Source: Inhella inkyongensis
GTDB taxonomy: Bacteria; Pseudomonadota; Gammaproteobacteria; Burkholderiales; Burkholderiaceae_C
Direction of reading: 5' to 3'
Length of the DNA stretch: 64,000 nt
NCBI RefSeq assembly: GCF_005952805.1
Contig: NZ_CP040709.1
Location: 3,472,001 to 3,536,000, forward strand
Both the position numbers and the translations under genes were made by a program. The stretch's first letter is position 1. Every line of letters starts with the position of its first letter. The notes under the pieces are model-generated. The model was given only the letters and a program-made list of their open reading frames with translations. It did not search any database and was not told where the DNA came from. Below are positions 1-8,840 of the stretch, piece after piece.

Positions 1-683
1 TTCGACTGTTTTTCGTGCGCGGCAAAGGCCTGCAGCAGGAAGTCCACATCGCTGTGCTCGAAGTTGTAGGTGCTCTGCTCCACCTCGTTCTGGTGGAACA
101 CGTCGCCGTACTTGATCGCCGGGCGGCCGTCCTTGGCCTCCACATAGACCAGGTCATAGACCGATTCCTTGCCCTGCAGATAGAGCGCCAGACGCTCCAG
201 GCCATAGGTGATCTCACCGGTCAGGGGCTTGCAGTCGATGCCGCCGACCTGCTGGAAGTAGGTGAACTGCGTGACTTCCATGCCGTTGAGCCAGACTTCC
301 CAGCCCAGGCCCCAGCAGCCGAGCGTGGGGTTTTCCCAATCGTCCTCGACGAAGCGCACATCGTTCTTCTTCAGATCGAAGCCCAAAGCCTCCAAGGAGC
401 CCAGGTAAAGCTCCAGGATGTTGGCCGGCGCCGGCTTCAAAACCACCTGGAACTGGTAGTAATGCTGCAGTCGGTTGGGGTTCTCGCCGTAGCGGCCGTC
501 CTTGGGGCGGCGGCTGGGCTGCACATAGGCGGCATTCCAGGGCTCGGGGCCCAGAGCGCGCAAGAAGGTGGCGGTGTGGCTGGTGCCGGCGCCCACTTCC
601 ATGTCGTAGGGCTGCAGCAGGGCGCAGCCCTGGGCGGCCCAATAGTCCTGCAGGCGAAGAATCAGTTGCTGGAAGCTCAGCAT
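1..683 (-). CDS. glyQ: Glycyl-tRNA synthetase alpha subunit (partial, 3' end outside window)
   Basis: Alpha subunit of the heterotetrameric glycyl-tRNA synthetase, which activates glycine and charges tRNA-Gly in the cytoplasm. The 227 visible residues carry family blocks: [11 protein letters not shown] at about residue 24, [16 protein letters not shown] at about 56 and [16 protein letters not shown] at about 133. The usual length is about 300 residues, so roughly the last quarter lies beyond base 1. The start is the ATG at 681-683, giving [15 protein letters not shown], a typical GlyQ N-terminus. It is the last visible gene of a minus-strand run corC-lnt-glyQ, 53 bp after lnt; glyS would be expected next, outside the window. 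Confidence 0.96.
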   Translation of the reverse strand, partial: MLSFQQLILRLQDYWAAQGCALLQPYDMEVGAGTSHTATFLRALGPEPWNAAYVQPSRRPKDGRYGENPNRLQHYYQFQVVLKPAPANILELYLGSLEALGFDLKKNDVRFVEDDWENPTLGCWGLGWEVWLNGMEVTQFTYFQQVGGIDCKPLTGEITYGLERLALYLQGKESVYDLVYVEAKDGRPAIKYGDVFHQNEVEQSTYNFEHSDVDFLLQAFAAHEKQS

Positions 684-736
684 GGTGGGAATCCGTTCTG
701 TCCGGGCGCTTGGGTGCGCCCCAGGGAGGGCGGATT

Positions 737-2203
737 CTAGGGAGAGCGGCGCAGCCGCCGGCGCAGCGCCACCCCGATCAGGGGCAAGAGCGCCAAGGCC
801 CACAGCGGCCGCAGGCCCAAGGCCCCCAGCCAGCGCGCATAAGGCGTGGCGCCGGCGCGCCCCTCGACTTCCACCGACAACACGCCCACCTGCTCCGGCG
901 CGAGCCTTGCCCGCACCTGCCCTCGGTGATCCACCCAGGCGGTGGCCCCGGTATTGGTGGAGCGCACCACCGGGCGCTGGAACTCCAGCGCGCGCATCTG
1001 CGAGAACTGGAGATGCTGGTCCTGCACCATCAGACGGCCGAACCAGGCGAGGTTGCTGGCGTTGACAAACACCGTGGCGGCGTCCGGGCCGCTCAGGGCG
1101 CTGGCCACCATGTCTTCGCCGAACAGGTCCTCGTAGCAAATCAGCGGCCGCAGGCGCTGCCCACCCAGCACCCAGGGGCGCTGGTGCAGACCGGTGGCCT
1201 GGCTGTCCATGGGGATGTTGAGCGCGCGCACAAACCACTCGAAGCCGGGCGGGATGAACTCGCCAAAGGGCAGCAGATGGCGCTTGCCGTACAGATAGCG
1301 CAACTCACCGCCCTGCCAGCCCATCAGGGTGTTGACCCAGCCCGCCTCGTTCGAGCCGACAAAACTACCCAGAAGCAAGGGGCGCGCGCGGCTGAGGTCG
1401 GCAATGCGCTGCTGCGCGGCCACGTCCATCAGGGCCAGGGGCACGGGCAACACCGACTCCGGCGCCAGCACCAGTCCCGGCGGTGCTTGCTCGATCTGAT
1501 CCAGCAAATCGCTCAGCTGACGCTCAATGCGAGCGGGGTCGAATTTGTGCGACTGCGCCACATTGGGTTGCAGCAAATGCAGTTGCAGCCGCCCGGCCGG
1601 GCTGCTGAAGTCCTGCGGCAGGATCAGGCCCAAGAGCGCCAGAGCCAGCGGCGCCAACCAGACCTTGGGGCTGCGGGGCTGCAGCAGCGCGGCCGCCGCC
1701 CAGGCGGTCAAGAAGCCAATGCCGTACACGCCCACCCAGGGTGCCCAGCCGGCCCAAGGGCCTGCTGTATGGGCATAGCCGCCCGCAATCCAGGGGAAGC
1801 CTGTGAACCACTGCGCCCGCGCCAATTCAGCCGCCAACCAGCAGACGGCAAACAGCGGGGGCGCCCAGCGTGGCGATGGCCGCAAGCGCGCATGGAGCGC
1901 CAGGGCGGCCGCTGGATACAGACTGAGAAAGGCGCCCAGCAGCAGCAGGGCCAGCACCGCCAGCGGCGCCGGCAGGCCGCCGAATTCATGCAGCGAGATG
2001 AAGAGCCACCACAGCCCCGCACCAAACCAGCCCAGGCCAAAGGCCGCTCCCAGGCCGGCGGCACGCCGAACACCCTGACCAGCAGCCAGCAACAGCAGGC
2101 CGCTCAGGGCCAGGGGTTGCAGCAGCCAGAAGCCGAAGGGCGCAAACGCCAAGACCTGCAGCGCACCAGCGCCCAGTGCCGCCGCAAAGGACCACACCCG
2201 CAT
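737..2203 (-). CDS. lnt: Apolipoprotein N-acyltransferase
   Basis: Inner-membrane enzyme that N-acylates the N-terminal cysteine of diacylated lipoproteins, the last step of lipoprotein maturation. The 488-residue protein has an N-terminal half of hydrophobic helices followed by a nitrilase-type periplasmic domain. The catalytic Glu-Lys-Cys set is visible: Glu in LAPESVLP (about residue 249), Lys in [12 protein letters not shown] (about 305) and Cys in [10 protein letters not shown] (about 356). The length agrees with the family (about 500). Its ATG overlaps the corC stop by one base (ATGA), so the two are probably translationally coupled; the corC-lnt pairing is common in proteobacteria. Confidence 0.97.
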   Translation of the reverse strand: MRVWSFAAALGAGALQVLAFAPFGFWLLQPLALSGLLLLAAGQGVRRAAGLGAAFGLGWFGAGLWWLFISLHEFGGLPAPLAVLALLLLGAFLSLYPAAALALHARLRPSPRWAPPLFAVCWLAAELARAQWFTGFPWIAGGYAHTAGPWAGWAPWVGVYGIGFLTAWAAAALLQPRSPKVWLAPLALALLGLILPQDFSSPAGRLQLHLLQPNVAQSHKFDPARIERQLSDLLDQIEQAPPGLVLAPESVLPVPLALMDVAAQQRIADLSRARPLLLGSFVGSNEAGWVNTLMGWQGGELRYLYGKRHLLPFGEFIPPGFEWFVRALNIPMDSQATGLHQRPWVLGGQRLRPLICYEDLFGEDMVASALSGPDAATVFVNASNLAWFGRLMVQDQHLQFSQMRALEFQRPVVRSTNTGATAWVDHRGQVRARLAPEQVGVLSVEVEGRAGATPYARWLGALGLRPLWALALLPLIGVALRRRLRRSP

Positions 2204-3054
2204 CAGGTGTGTTCGCGCGTGACCTTGAACCAGCGCACTGCGCCGCCTCGCGTCAACATCACGTGGAAGATCAGCCCATGCAGATGCACCGATTCACCGC
2301 GGCGCGGCACCCGACCGTGCTCATGCGCCACCAGGCCGCCGATGGTGTCGAAGTCCTGCTCGGGCAACTGCAGGCCGAAGGCCTCATTGACGGCCTCGAT
2401 GGCGGTGTCACCCGCCACCCGCTGGCTGCCATCGGCCAGGGTGTAGAGACCGCCGTCCCCATCGCGCTCATCGAACTCATCCTCGATCTCGCCGACGATC
2501 TCTTCGAGCACGTCCTCGATCGTCAACAACCCGGCCGTGTTGCCGAACTCGTCGATGACGATGGCCAGGTGGTTGCGGTTGGTGCGGAAGTCGCGCAACA
2601 ACTCGTTCAGCCCCTTGCTCTCGGGCACAAACACCGCCGGCCGCAGCAGGGTGCGCAAATTCAACTCCGGCGCGCGCTGCAGTTTCAGCAAGTCCTTCGC
2701 CAAGAGGATGCCGATGATGTTGTCCCGCCCCCCATCGAAGACCGGGAAGCGCGAATGCCCGGTGTCGATCACCGTGGCCAGCAACTCCTCGTAGGGCGCG
2801 TCGATGTCCAGGAAGTCAATGCGCGGGGCGGCCACCATCACGTCGCCGGCGGACAACTCCGCCATGCGCAGCACGCCTTCCAGCATCTGGCGCGACTCCG
2901 GCTCGATGAGGTCGCGGCTCTCGGCGTCGGCCAGGGTTTCGATCAATTCGCTCTTGGAATCCGGCCCGGGATGGAGGAATTCCAACAGTCTTTCGAGCAG
3001 CCCGCGGGGGGCTTCGCCCGGTCGAGAAGATCGACTCGGCGCAGGGTCTGACAT
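2203..3054 (-). CDS. corC: CorC/HlyC-family CBS-domain protein
   Basis: Soluble member of the CorC/HlyC family, linked genetically to Mg2+/Co2+ efflux and membrane integrity. It has 283 residues: a short acidic N-terminus, a tandem CBS pair (about residues 65-190, with GDVMVAAPRIDFL and the IVIDEFGNTAGLLTIEDVLEE block), and a C-terminal CorC_HlyC domain with GGLVAHEHGRVPRRGE. There is no membrane segment, unlike longer relatives. The ATG at 3052-3054 is the only good start. It heads the corC-lnt-glyQ run and is divergent from the COG0523 GTPase gene, with about 127 bp between starts. Confidence 0.93.
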   Translation of the reverse strand: MSDPAPSRSSRPGEAPRGLLERLLEFLHPGPDSKSELIETLADAESRDLIEPESRQMLEGVLRMAELSAGDVMVAAPRIDFLDIDAPYEELLATVIDTGHSRFPVFDGGRDNIIGILLAKDLLKLQRAPELNLRTLLRPAVFVPESKGLNELLRDFRTNRNHLAIVIDEFGNTAGLLTIEDVLEEIVGEIEDEFDERDGDGGLYTLADGSQRVAGDTAIEAVNEAFGLQLPEQDFDTIGGLVAHEHGRVPRRGESVHLHGLIFHVMLTRGGAVRWFKVTREHT

Positions 3055-3181
3055 AGATCACGAGGCCCCGAGGCCCCGCACAAACAAGGGGCGGCAAGGA
3101 TAGCGGATCCCCATGTCGGTCTTGTTTTCCGGCCTTCAGCCCCAAAATAGCCGGCTTTTCGAGATTCCAGGTATCCCGCCC

Positions 3182-4300
3182 ATGTCCGCTGCTGCTGCGC
3201 CCCAACTCATCCCCGCCACCATCCTCACGGGCTTTCTGGGGGCGGGCAAGACCACCCTGCTCAAGCGCGTGCTGGCCGAGGCCCATGGCCAGAAGATTGC
3301 CGTGATCGAGAACGAGTTCGGCGAAGAGAACATCGACAACGAGATCCTGGTCTCGGACACCAATGAGCAGATCATCCAGATGAGCAATGGATGCATCTGC
3401 TGCACCATCCGCGAGGACCTGCGCACCACCCTGAATGATCTGGCCGCGCGCCACCGCAAGGGCGAGCTGCAGTTCGACCGCGTGATCATCGAAACCACCG
3501 GCGTGGCCGACCCCGGCCCGGTGGCGCAGACCTTTTTCATCGATGACGAGATCGCCGAGAGCTATGTGCTGGACGCCATCCTGACTCTGGTGGACGCCAA
3601 GCACGCCGACAGCCAACTCGACAGCCGCCAGGAAGCCCGGCGCCAGATCGGCTTTGCCGATCAGATCTTCATCAGCAAGAGCGAGCTGTGCGAGCCGGCC
3701 GCCGTGGACGCGCTGATCCATCGCATCAAGCACATGAACCCCCGCGCACCGCAGCGCAAGGTTCATTTCGGCGAGGTGCCCATCAGCGAAGTGCTGGATC
3801 TGCGCGGCTTCAACTTGAATGCCAAGCTCGACATCGACCCCGAGTTCCTGCAGCCCGAGGGACATGGACACGGCCATGACCACAAGCACGAGCACCACCA
3901 TGACTGCGGCCATGACCATGCCCATGGCGAGCATTGCGACCACGATCACCACCACCATGCCCATGGGGAACACTGCGCCCACCCGCACCACCATCACCAC
4001 GATGACGATGTGAAGAGCTTCGTCTACCGTGCCGACCGCGCCTTCAACCCCGCCAAGCTCGAAGACTTCCTGGGCGCCATCGTCCAGGTGTATGGTCCGA
4101 AGATGCTGCGCTACAAGGGTGTGCTGAACATGAAGGGCAGTGAGCGCAAGGTGATTTTTCAAGGGGTGCATCAGCTGATGGGCTCGGACCTCGGCCCCAA
4201 GTGGGGCCCGGGCGAAAAGCGCGGCAGCAAGATGGTGTTCATCGGCATCGACCTGCCCCGCGAGGTGCTGGAACAAGGTTTGGATGGCTGCTTGGTTTGA
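3182..4300 (+). CDS. CobW/COG0523-family metal-binding GTPase with His-rich loop
   Basis: G3E-family P-loop GTPase of the CobW/COG0523 type; members act as metallochaperones, often for zinc or cobalt. Taking the ATG at 3182 (MSAAAAPQLIP) the protein has 372 residues. Visible are the Walker A motif GFLGAGKTT (residues 17-25), the metal-binding GCICC motif, the switch region ETTGVADPGPV, an SKSEL nucleotide-recognition motif and a C-terminal CobW_C domain ending near DLPREVLEQGLDGCL. About residues 227-277 form a linker of His, Asp and Cys (GHGHGHDHKHEHHHDCGH and on) that probably buffers or delivers metal. An upstream ATG at 3113 would add 23 residues without family character. The substrate metal cannot be read from sequence. 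Confidence 0.9.
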   Translation: MSAAAAPQLIPATILTGFLGAGKTTLLKRVLAEAHGQKIAVIENEFGEENIDNEILVSDTNEQIIQMSNGCICCTIREDLRTTLNDLAARHRKGELQFDRVIIETTGVADPGPVAQTFFIDDEIAESYVLDAILTLVDAKHADSQLDSRQEARRQIGFADQIFISKSELCEPAAVDALIHRIKHMNPRAPQRKVHFGEVPISEVLDLRGFNLNAKLDIDPEFLQPEGHGHGHDHKHEHHHDCGHDHAHGEHCDHDHHHHAHGEHCAHPHHHHHDDDVKSFVYRADRAFNPAKLEDFLGAIVQVYGPKMLRYKGVLNMKGSERKVIFQGVHQLMGSDLGPKWGPGEKRGSKMVFIGIDLPREVLEQGLDGCLV

Positions 4301-4326
4301 GGGTAAGCAGGGGGGTCTGGGCTGAC

Positions 4327-4332
4327 TACAAT
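4327..4332 (+). promoter_or_regulatory. Probable -10 element of dksA promoter
   Basis: TACAAT lies 77 bases before the dksA start, in the short gap after the COG0523 GTPase gene. A convincing -35 box at 16-18 bp spacing is not evident, so this is only a candidate sigma-70 -10 hexamer. Confidence 0.35.
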
Positions 4333-4409
4333 CCCGGCCCCGAAGCGGACCCCCTGAGTCCATCGGCCCCAACAACAGCGGACCTCAAAGCCTGCGAGGA
4401 GTGAATACG

Positions 4410-4928
4410 GTGAGCAAGACCCTGACCCCCAAAACCGCTGCGAGCCCAGCCACCAAGGCGCCGGCCAAGGCCGCGGCCAAGGCGGGCGGCAACGAGGCTT
4501 GGCGTAGCAAGCCCGGTCAAGAGCTGACCGACGCAGAAGTCCTCGCCATGCCTGACAGCGAGTACATGAACGAGCAGCAGCTGGCCTTCTTCCGCGCCAA
4601 GCTGCAGGCCCTGCGCGACAGCATCCTGTCCAATGCCGGTGAGACGACCGAGCATCTGCGCGAAGACACCACCATCGTTCCCGATCCGGCCGACCGCGCC
4701 ACCATCGAGGAAGAGCATGCGCTGGAGCTGCGCACCCGCGACCGCGAGCGCAAGCTCTTGAAGAAGATCATGCAGTCGATCGGTCGCCTGGACACCGGCG
4801 AGTACGGCTACTGCGACGAGACCGGCGAGCCGATCGGACTGGGCCGCCTGATTGCCCGACCGACCGCCACGCTGTCGCTCGAAGCCCAGCAACGCCGGGA
4901 AATGAAACAGAAGATGTTCGGGGATTGA
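4410..4928 (+). CDS. dksA: RNA polymerase-binding transcription factor DksA (zinc-cysteine-poor type)
   Basis: DksA binds the RNA polymerase secondary channel and, with ppGpp, mediates stringent control. The 172-residue protein has a basic Ala/Lys/Pro-rich N-terminal tail (to about residue 30), a coiled coil with the tip region DPADRATIEEEHALELRTRD, and the C-terminal globular domain GYCDETGEPIGLGRL. Only the first zinc-ligand cysteine remains; the others are replaced (CDET, TLSLEAQ), as is known for alpha- and many betaproteobacterial DksA proteins. I chose GTG at 4410 because GAGGAG at 4396-4401 then sits 8 bases upstream; a GTG at 4401 would overlap that ribosome-binding site. Confidence 0.95.
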   Translation: MSKTLTPKTAASPATKAPAKAAAKAGGNEAWRSKPGQELTDAEVLAMPDSEYMNEQQLAFFRAKLQALRDSILSNAGETTEHLREDTTIVPDPADRATIEEEHALELRTRDRERKLLKKIMQSIGRLDTGEYGYCDETGEPIGLGRLIARPTATLSLEAQQRREMKQKMFGD

Positions 4929-4953
4929 CCCCAGTCTGAGTTACAAGGCGCGC

Positions 4954-6708
4954 ATGGCCGAAGATCCCAAACAATCTGAGAGCTTCCTGCGCAAGGTCGC
5001 GCGCTTTGTCGCCAATCCCACCACGGATTGGAAGGAAATCAACTCGCGCCAGGACGATCCCGAGAGCGAACTGGCAAAGGCCGAACTCAAGGCCATGATC
5101 GAGCGCAAGCGGCGCAACGACTTCGTGCGCAAGCGCGAGTTCGACATGCTGCGCCGCCTGCGACGCGAAGGCCTCACCCCAGAGCAACTGGCCGCTGCGG
5201 GCGCTCAGAACAGCTCGGTCATCAGCGACGCCGATCGTCCCGCTGGCGAGGCCATGCGCGACGACGTCGCGGTCAAAGACAAGATCGACCAGATCGAGCA
5301 ACAGATGGTGAAAGAGGGCTTCCGGCCCTCGGTGGTGCCGCGCGCCGCCCCGGCCGGTGCCCTCCCCAACCTGGAAAACACCACGCAGGCGGCGCATTTC
5401 GCCCCCACCCAGCCGGCGCTGCCGCCCAGCGCGCCTGCCGCCGCCGTGATGCACGCCGGCGTGTCGCCGCCCAGCGAGGGGCCGCCCAGCATGCTACCGA
5501 CCTTGCCGCCGCTGGAAATGAATGTGAGCTTTGACGCCGTCACCGACGTGACGCCGGAGCCGCCGACATTCGACCTGGTGCTCAGCCCCACCGAAGCCCC
5601 CTCCGAGGAACAGGAGCTGGCCCACGATCCCGAGTTGGATGAGGCCGTCATCGCCTTCGCCAACGGCGACAACGAGGCCTGCGAGCGCGCCCTGACTGAG
5701 TTGACCCAGGCCGGCGGCCCCCGCAACCTGCACGCCGACACCTGGCTGGTGCGCTTTGATTTCTACCGCGCCACCGGCCAGCATGCCCAGTTCGAGTCAC
5801 TCGCGCTGGAGTACGTGCACCTGTTTGGCCTCTCGGCGCCGCAATGGTTCTCGCTGCCCAAGCTGGTGGCCGAGGGGCGCCGCCTGGAGCGCCCGGCACC
5901 CGCCGCCCCGGTCGGCCCGCAGATCACCGGAGTCACCTGGACTTGTCCGGAGTTGCTGGACCTGGAGGGGCTGGCACTGCTGAAGAAGCGCGTCGAGACG
6001 GCCCCGCTGCCCTGGGTGTTGGACTGGAGCGCGCTGACCCGCCTCGAAGCCGAGGCGCGCGAGCCGCTGACCGATCTGATGCGCCAATGGGCCAAACAAA
6101 GCACCGAGATGCGCTGGCAGGGCGGCGAACAGTTGCTGGATCAATTGCGCGAACTCACCCCAGTGGGCGAGCGCGACACCGACACCGGCTGGTGGATGCT
6201 GCGCCTGGAAGTGCTGCGGGTTCTGAACCGCCCAGACCAGTTCGACGAGGCCGCCATCGACTACTGCGTGACCTATGAGGTGTCGCCACCCTCCTGGGAT
6301 GCGGCACGCTGCAAAGTGCGCATGAGCCATGGCGCCATGTCCACCCATGGGCCTAGCACCAATATGCCGCCCAGTGGGACGCTGGGTTTCCTCGACTCCG
6401 GGCTGGTCGAAGAGGCTGGCGGCAGCGATCAAGCCCAGGTCGAGTTGTCCGGTCAATTGATTGGCGACATCACCGAGGTGCTGCGCAAGATCAACAGCCA
6501 GGTGGGCAGCGCGGTCCAGGTGCGCGTGGCCTGCCCGAAGCTGATCCGCCTGGACTTCATCGCCGCCGGCGATCTGCTGAACTGGGTACTGGCCCAGCGC
6601 TCAGAACATCGCGCCGTACAGTTCGTCGACGCCCATCGCCTGGTCGCCCATTTCTTTGGCGCCATGGGCATCAATGAGCATGCGCGGATCAAGGTAAGGG
6701 TGGTTTGA
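4954..6708 (+). CDS. Hypothetical protein with C-terminal STAS-like domain
   Basis: A 584-residue cytoplasmic protein of unknown role. The first 110 residues are charged and helical (KRRNDFVRKREFDMLRRLRREG), followed by a Pro/Ala-rich low-complexity linker (about 125-220), a helical central part that looks TPR-like (AVIAFANGDNEACERALTELT), and two segments with alternating hydrophobic pattern resembling STAS domains, the last at the C-terminus (AQVELSGQLIGDITEVL to LVAHFFGAMGINEHARIKV). No signal peptide or membrane helix is seen. AAGG lies 5 bases before the ATG. It sits 25 bp after dksA and before hslVU, an arrangement I recall from other Burkholderiales, so the gene is probably conserved there. 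The STAS assignment is inference. Confidence 0.75.
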   Translation: MAEDPKQSESFLRKVARFVANPTTDWKEINSRQDDPESELAKAELKAMIERKRRNDFVRKREFDMLRRLRREGLTPEQLAAAGAQNSSVISDADRPAGEAMRDDVAVKDKIDQIEQQMVKEGFRPSVVPRAAPAGALPNLENTTQAAHFAPTQPALPPSAPAAAVMHAGVSPPSEGPPSMLPTLPPLEMNVSFDAVTDVTPEPPTFDLVLSPTEAPSEEQELAHDPELDEAVIAFANGDNEACERALTELTQAGGPRNLHADTWLVRFDFYRATGQHAQFESLALEYVHLFGLSAPQWFSLPKLVAEGRRLERPAPAAPVGPQITGVTWTCPELLDLEGLALLKKRVETAPLPWVLDWSALTRLEAEAREPLTDLMRQWAKQSTEMRWQGGEQLLDQLRELTPVGERDTDTGWWMLRLEVLRVLNRPDQFDEAAIDYCVTYEVSPPSWDAARCKVRMSHGAMSTHGPSTNMPPSGTLGFLDSGLVEEAGGSDQAQVELSGQLIGDITEVLRKINSQVGSAVQVRVACPKLIRLDFIAAGDLLNWVLAQRSEHRAVQFVDAHRLVAHFFGAMGINEHARIKVRVV

Positions 6709-6760
6709 TATTGCCCCCAGTCTTCGGCCCTGAGGCCTGAACGGCCCAGGGCCTGCGCCA

Positions 6761-6793
6761 CCTTGCAGGCCGCGCTGGGCCACAGGCCCAGCC
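6761..6793 (+). repeat. Structured repeat (copy 1) with 8-bp stem, upstream of hslV
   Basis: CCTTGCAGGCCGCGC followed by the hairpin GCTGGGCC-aca-GGCCCAGC. The same 33-bp module occurs at 60338-60370 with three differences, two of which are compensatory within the stem. It lies inside a larger imperfect palindrome at about 6735-6802, in which GCCTGAACGGCCC pairs with sequence around GCCGTTCGGCAGG. Confidence 0.6.
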
Positions 6794-6806
6794 GTTCGGC
6801 AGGCAT

Positions 6807-6890
6807 GCGAGCTACGCTCGCAAGTCCCGCCTCACCCCCCCAAGGGGGCGCGCCGGCCTTCGGAGCGGCCGGGCGGCCGGCTAGTTCGCG
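6807..6890. repeat. REP-like GC-rich palindromic cluster before hslV
   Basis: Contains GCGAGC-tac-GCTCGC (6807-6821), then a CCCCCCC-AAGGGGGCG inversion at about 6834-6850 and further GC-rich palindromic sequence (CGGCCTTCGGAGCGGCCG). A related CCCCCCAGGGGGCG module occurs after ahcY at about 52185. Such palindromic clusters are frequent between Burkholderiales genes; here they may end transcription from the STAS-like gene. Confidence 0.45.
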
Positions 6891-6922
6891 CTAATCTCAG
6901 CGCATCACTTCCGAGATCTTTT

Positions 6923-7468
6923 ATGAGTGACTCCCCCGTCTTCCACGGAACGACGATTCTTTCGGTGCGCCGCAATGGCGTCGTTGCCATCGGCGGCGAT
7001 GGTCAGGTCACGCTCGGCCACATCGTCGTCAAGGGCAGCGCGCGCAAGGTGCGCAAGCTGCATCGCGATCAGGTGCTGGCCGGCTTCGCCGGCGCCACGG
7101 CCGATGCCTTCACCCTGTTCGAGCGCTTCGAGGCCAAGCTGGAAAAGCACCAAGGCCACCTGATCCGGGCTGCGGTCGAACTGACCAAGGATTGGCGCAC
7201 CGACCGCGTGCTCCGCCGTCTGGAGGCCATGCTGGCCGTGGCCGATCGCGAGCACAGCCTGATCATCACCGGCAATGGCGATGTGCTGGAGCCAGAAGAA
7301 GGCGTGGTCGCCATTGGAAGTGGGGGCGCCTATGCGCAGGCCTCCGCCCTGGCCCTGCTGCGCCACTCTTCATTGAGCGCGCCTGAAATCGTCAAGCAGT
7401 CGCTGACCATCGCCGGCGATCTGTGCATCTATACCAATCAATCCCACACGATAGAGATCCTGGAATGA
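6923..7468 (+). CDS. hslV: ATP-dependent protease proteolytic subunit HslV
   Basis: Proteolytic core of the HslUV (ClpQY) protease, an N-terminal-threonine hydrolase in a double hexamer. The 181-residue protein has the short propeptide MSDSPVFHG before the TT pair (Thr10 is the expected catalytic residue), the block GGDGQVTLG, and the family segments [17 protein letters not shown] and [16 protein letters not shown]. The length is normal (about 175-180). It is coupled to hslU through an ATGA overlap at 7465-7468. Heat-shock control is usual for the family, but I could not assign a sigma-32 promoter here. Confidence 0.98.
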   Translation: MSDSPVFHGTTILSVRRNGVVAIGGDGQVTLGHIVVKGSARKVRKLHRDQVLAGFAGATADAFTLFERFEAKLEKHQGHLIRAAVELTKDWRTDRVLRRLEAMLAVADREHSLIITGNGDVLEPEEGVVAIGSGGAYAQASALALLRHSSLSAPEIVKQSLTIAGDLCIYTNQSHTIEILE

Positions 7469-8796
7469 GTTCCATGACCCCGCAGGAGATCGTCTCCGAA
7501 CTCGACCGCTTCGTCGTCGGTCAGGCCCAGGCCAAGCGCGCCGTGGCCATTGCGCTGCGCAACCGCTGGCGTCGCCAGCAGGTCGAGGGCAGCCTGCGCC
7601 ATGAGATCTCGCCCAAGAACATCCTGATGATCGGCCCCACCGGCGTGGGCAAGACCGAGATCGCGCGTCGCTTGGCCAAACTGGCCGACGCGCCCTTCAT
7701 CAAGGTGGAGGCCACCAAGTTCACCGAGGTGGGCTATGTCGGCAAAGACGTCGACACCATCATTCGCGACCTGATGGAGATTGCCGTCAAGCAGGAGCGC
7801 GAAGCCCAGATCAAGCTCAAGCGCGCCCAGGCCGAGGACGCCGCCGAGGAGCGCATCCTCGATGCCCTGGTGCCGCCCCCCCGCGCCATGGGGTTTGGCG
7901 ACGAGCCGGCCAAGGCCGACAACACCGCCCGCCAGGTCATGCGCAAGCGCCTGCGCGAGGGCCAGTTGGACGACAAGGAGATTGAGCTCGACCTGGCCGA
8001 CAAGGCGCCGACGATGGAAATCCTCGGCCCCCAGGGCATGGAGGAAATGGCCGAACAACTCAAGGGGCTGTTCGGCCAGATGGCCGCCGGCAAGAAGAGC
8101 GCCCGCAAGCTCAAGATCCGTGAGGCCCGCGCCGCCTTGCTGGACGAAGAAGCCGGCAAGCTGGTCAATGAGGACGAGATTAAGCAGGCCGCGCTGACCA
8201 AGACCGAGCAAAGCGGCATCGTCTTCATCGATGAGATCGACAAGGTGGCTTCGCGCAGCGAGGGTCAGGGTGCCGAAGTCAGCCGCCAGGGCGTGCAGCG
8301 CGACCTGCTGCCGCTGGTCGAGGGCAGCACGGTCAGCACCAAGTACGGCATGGTCAAGACCGACCACATCCTCTTCATCGCCAGCGGCGCCTTCCACCTG
8401 GCCAAGCCCAGTGATCTGATTCCGGAGTTGCAGGGCCGCTTCCCCATCCGCGTGGAGCTTCAGGCCCTGAGCGTGGCCGACTTTGAGGCCATCCTGACCA
8501 GCACGCACGCCAGCCTGATCAAGCAGTACCAGGCCCTGCTGGCCACCGAGGGCGTCACGCTGAATTTCGCGCCCGAGGCCATTGCCCAGATCGCCCGCAC
8601 CGCCTTCGAGGTCAACGAGCGCACCGAGAACATCGGTGCCCGCCGCCTGTCCACGGTGCTGGAGCGCTTGCTGGAGGAAATCAGTTTTGACGCGCCCAAC
8701 CGTGGCGGTCAGACCCTGAGCGTCGACGCCGCCCTGGTGAAGGAGCGCCTGGGCGAACTGGCGGCCAACGAGGACCTGAGCCGCTTCATCCTGTGA
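7465..8796 (+). CDS. hslU: ATP-dependent protease ATPase subunit HslU
   Basis: AAA+ unfoldase that feeds substrates to HslV. The 443-residue protein has the N-terminal segment [20 protein letters not shown], Walker [10 protein letters not shown], the pore motif within [10 protein letters not shown], the helical I domain (about residues 110-240), Walker B VFIDEID with sensor regions, and the C-terminal ENIGARRL sensor-2 and SRFIL tail that docks into HslV. The start at 7465 gives the canonical N-terminus and overlaps the hslV stop. An in-frame upstream ATG at 7423 would lie inside hslV and is not used. Confidence 0.98.
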   Translation: MSSMTPQEIVSELDRFVVGQAQAKRAVAIALRNRWRRQQVEGSLRHEISPKNILMIGPTGVGKTEIARRLAKLADAPFIKVEATKFTEVGYVGKDVDTIIRDLMEIAVKQEREAQIKLKRAQAEDAAEERILDALVPPPRAMGFGDEPAKADNTARQVMRKRLREGQLDDKEIELDLADKAPTMEILGPQGMEEMAEQLKGLFGQMAAGKKSARKLKIREARAALLDEEAGKLVNEDEIKQAALTKTEQSGIVFIDEIDKVASRSEGQGAEVSRQGVQRDLLPLVEGSTVSTKYGMVKTDHILFIASGAFHLAKPSDLIPELQGRFPIRVELQALSVADFEAILTSTHASLIKQYQALLATEGVTLNFAPEAIAQIARTAFEVNERTENIGARRLSTVLERLLEEISFDAPNRGGQTLSVDAALVKERLGELAANEDLSRFIL

Positions 8797-8840
8797 TCCG
8801 GATCAAGCCGATAGCAGCCTGACGGGCTTAGGCTGGGGGC

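Noticed and set aside
3862..4010. Tandem DNA repeat in the GTPase gene
   Set aside because: The CAC/CAT/GAC-rich stretch is the coding sequence of the His-rich linker, not a separate repeat element.
2816..4375. 519-codon open frame on the minus strand opposite the COG0523 GTPase
   Set aside because: Translation is a shadow of the GTPase, with valine/methionine runs opposite the histidine codons.
7438..8508. 356-codon open frame on the minus strand opposite hslU
   Set aside because: Antisense to a complete and typical HslU; no domain or ribosome-binding site.
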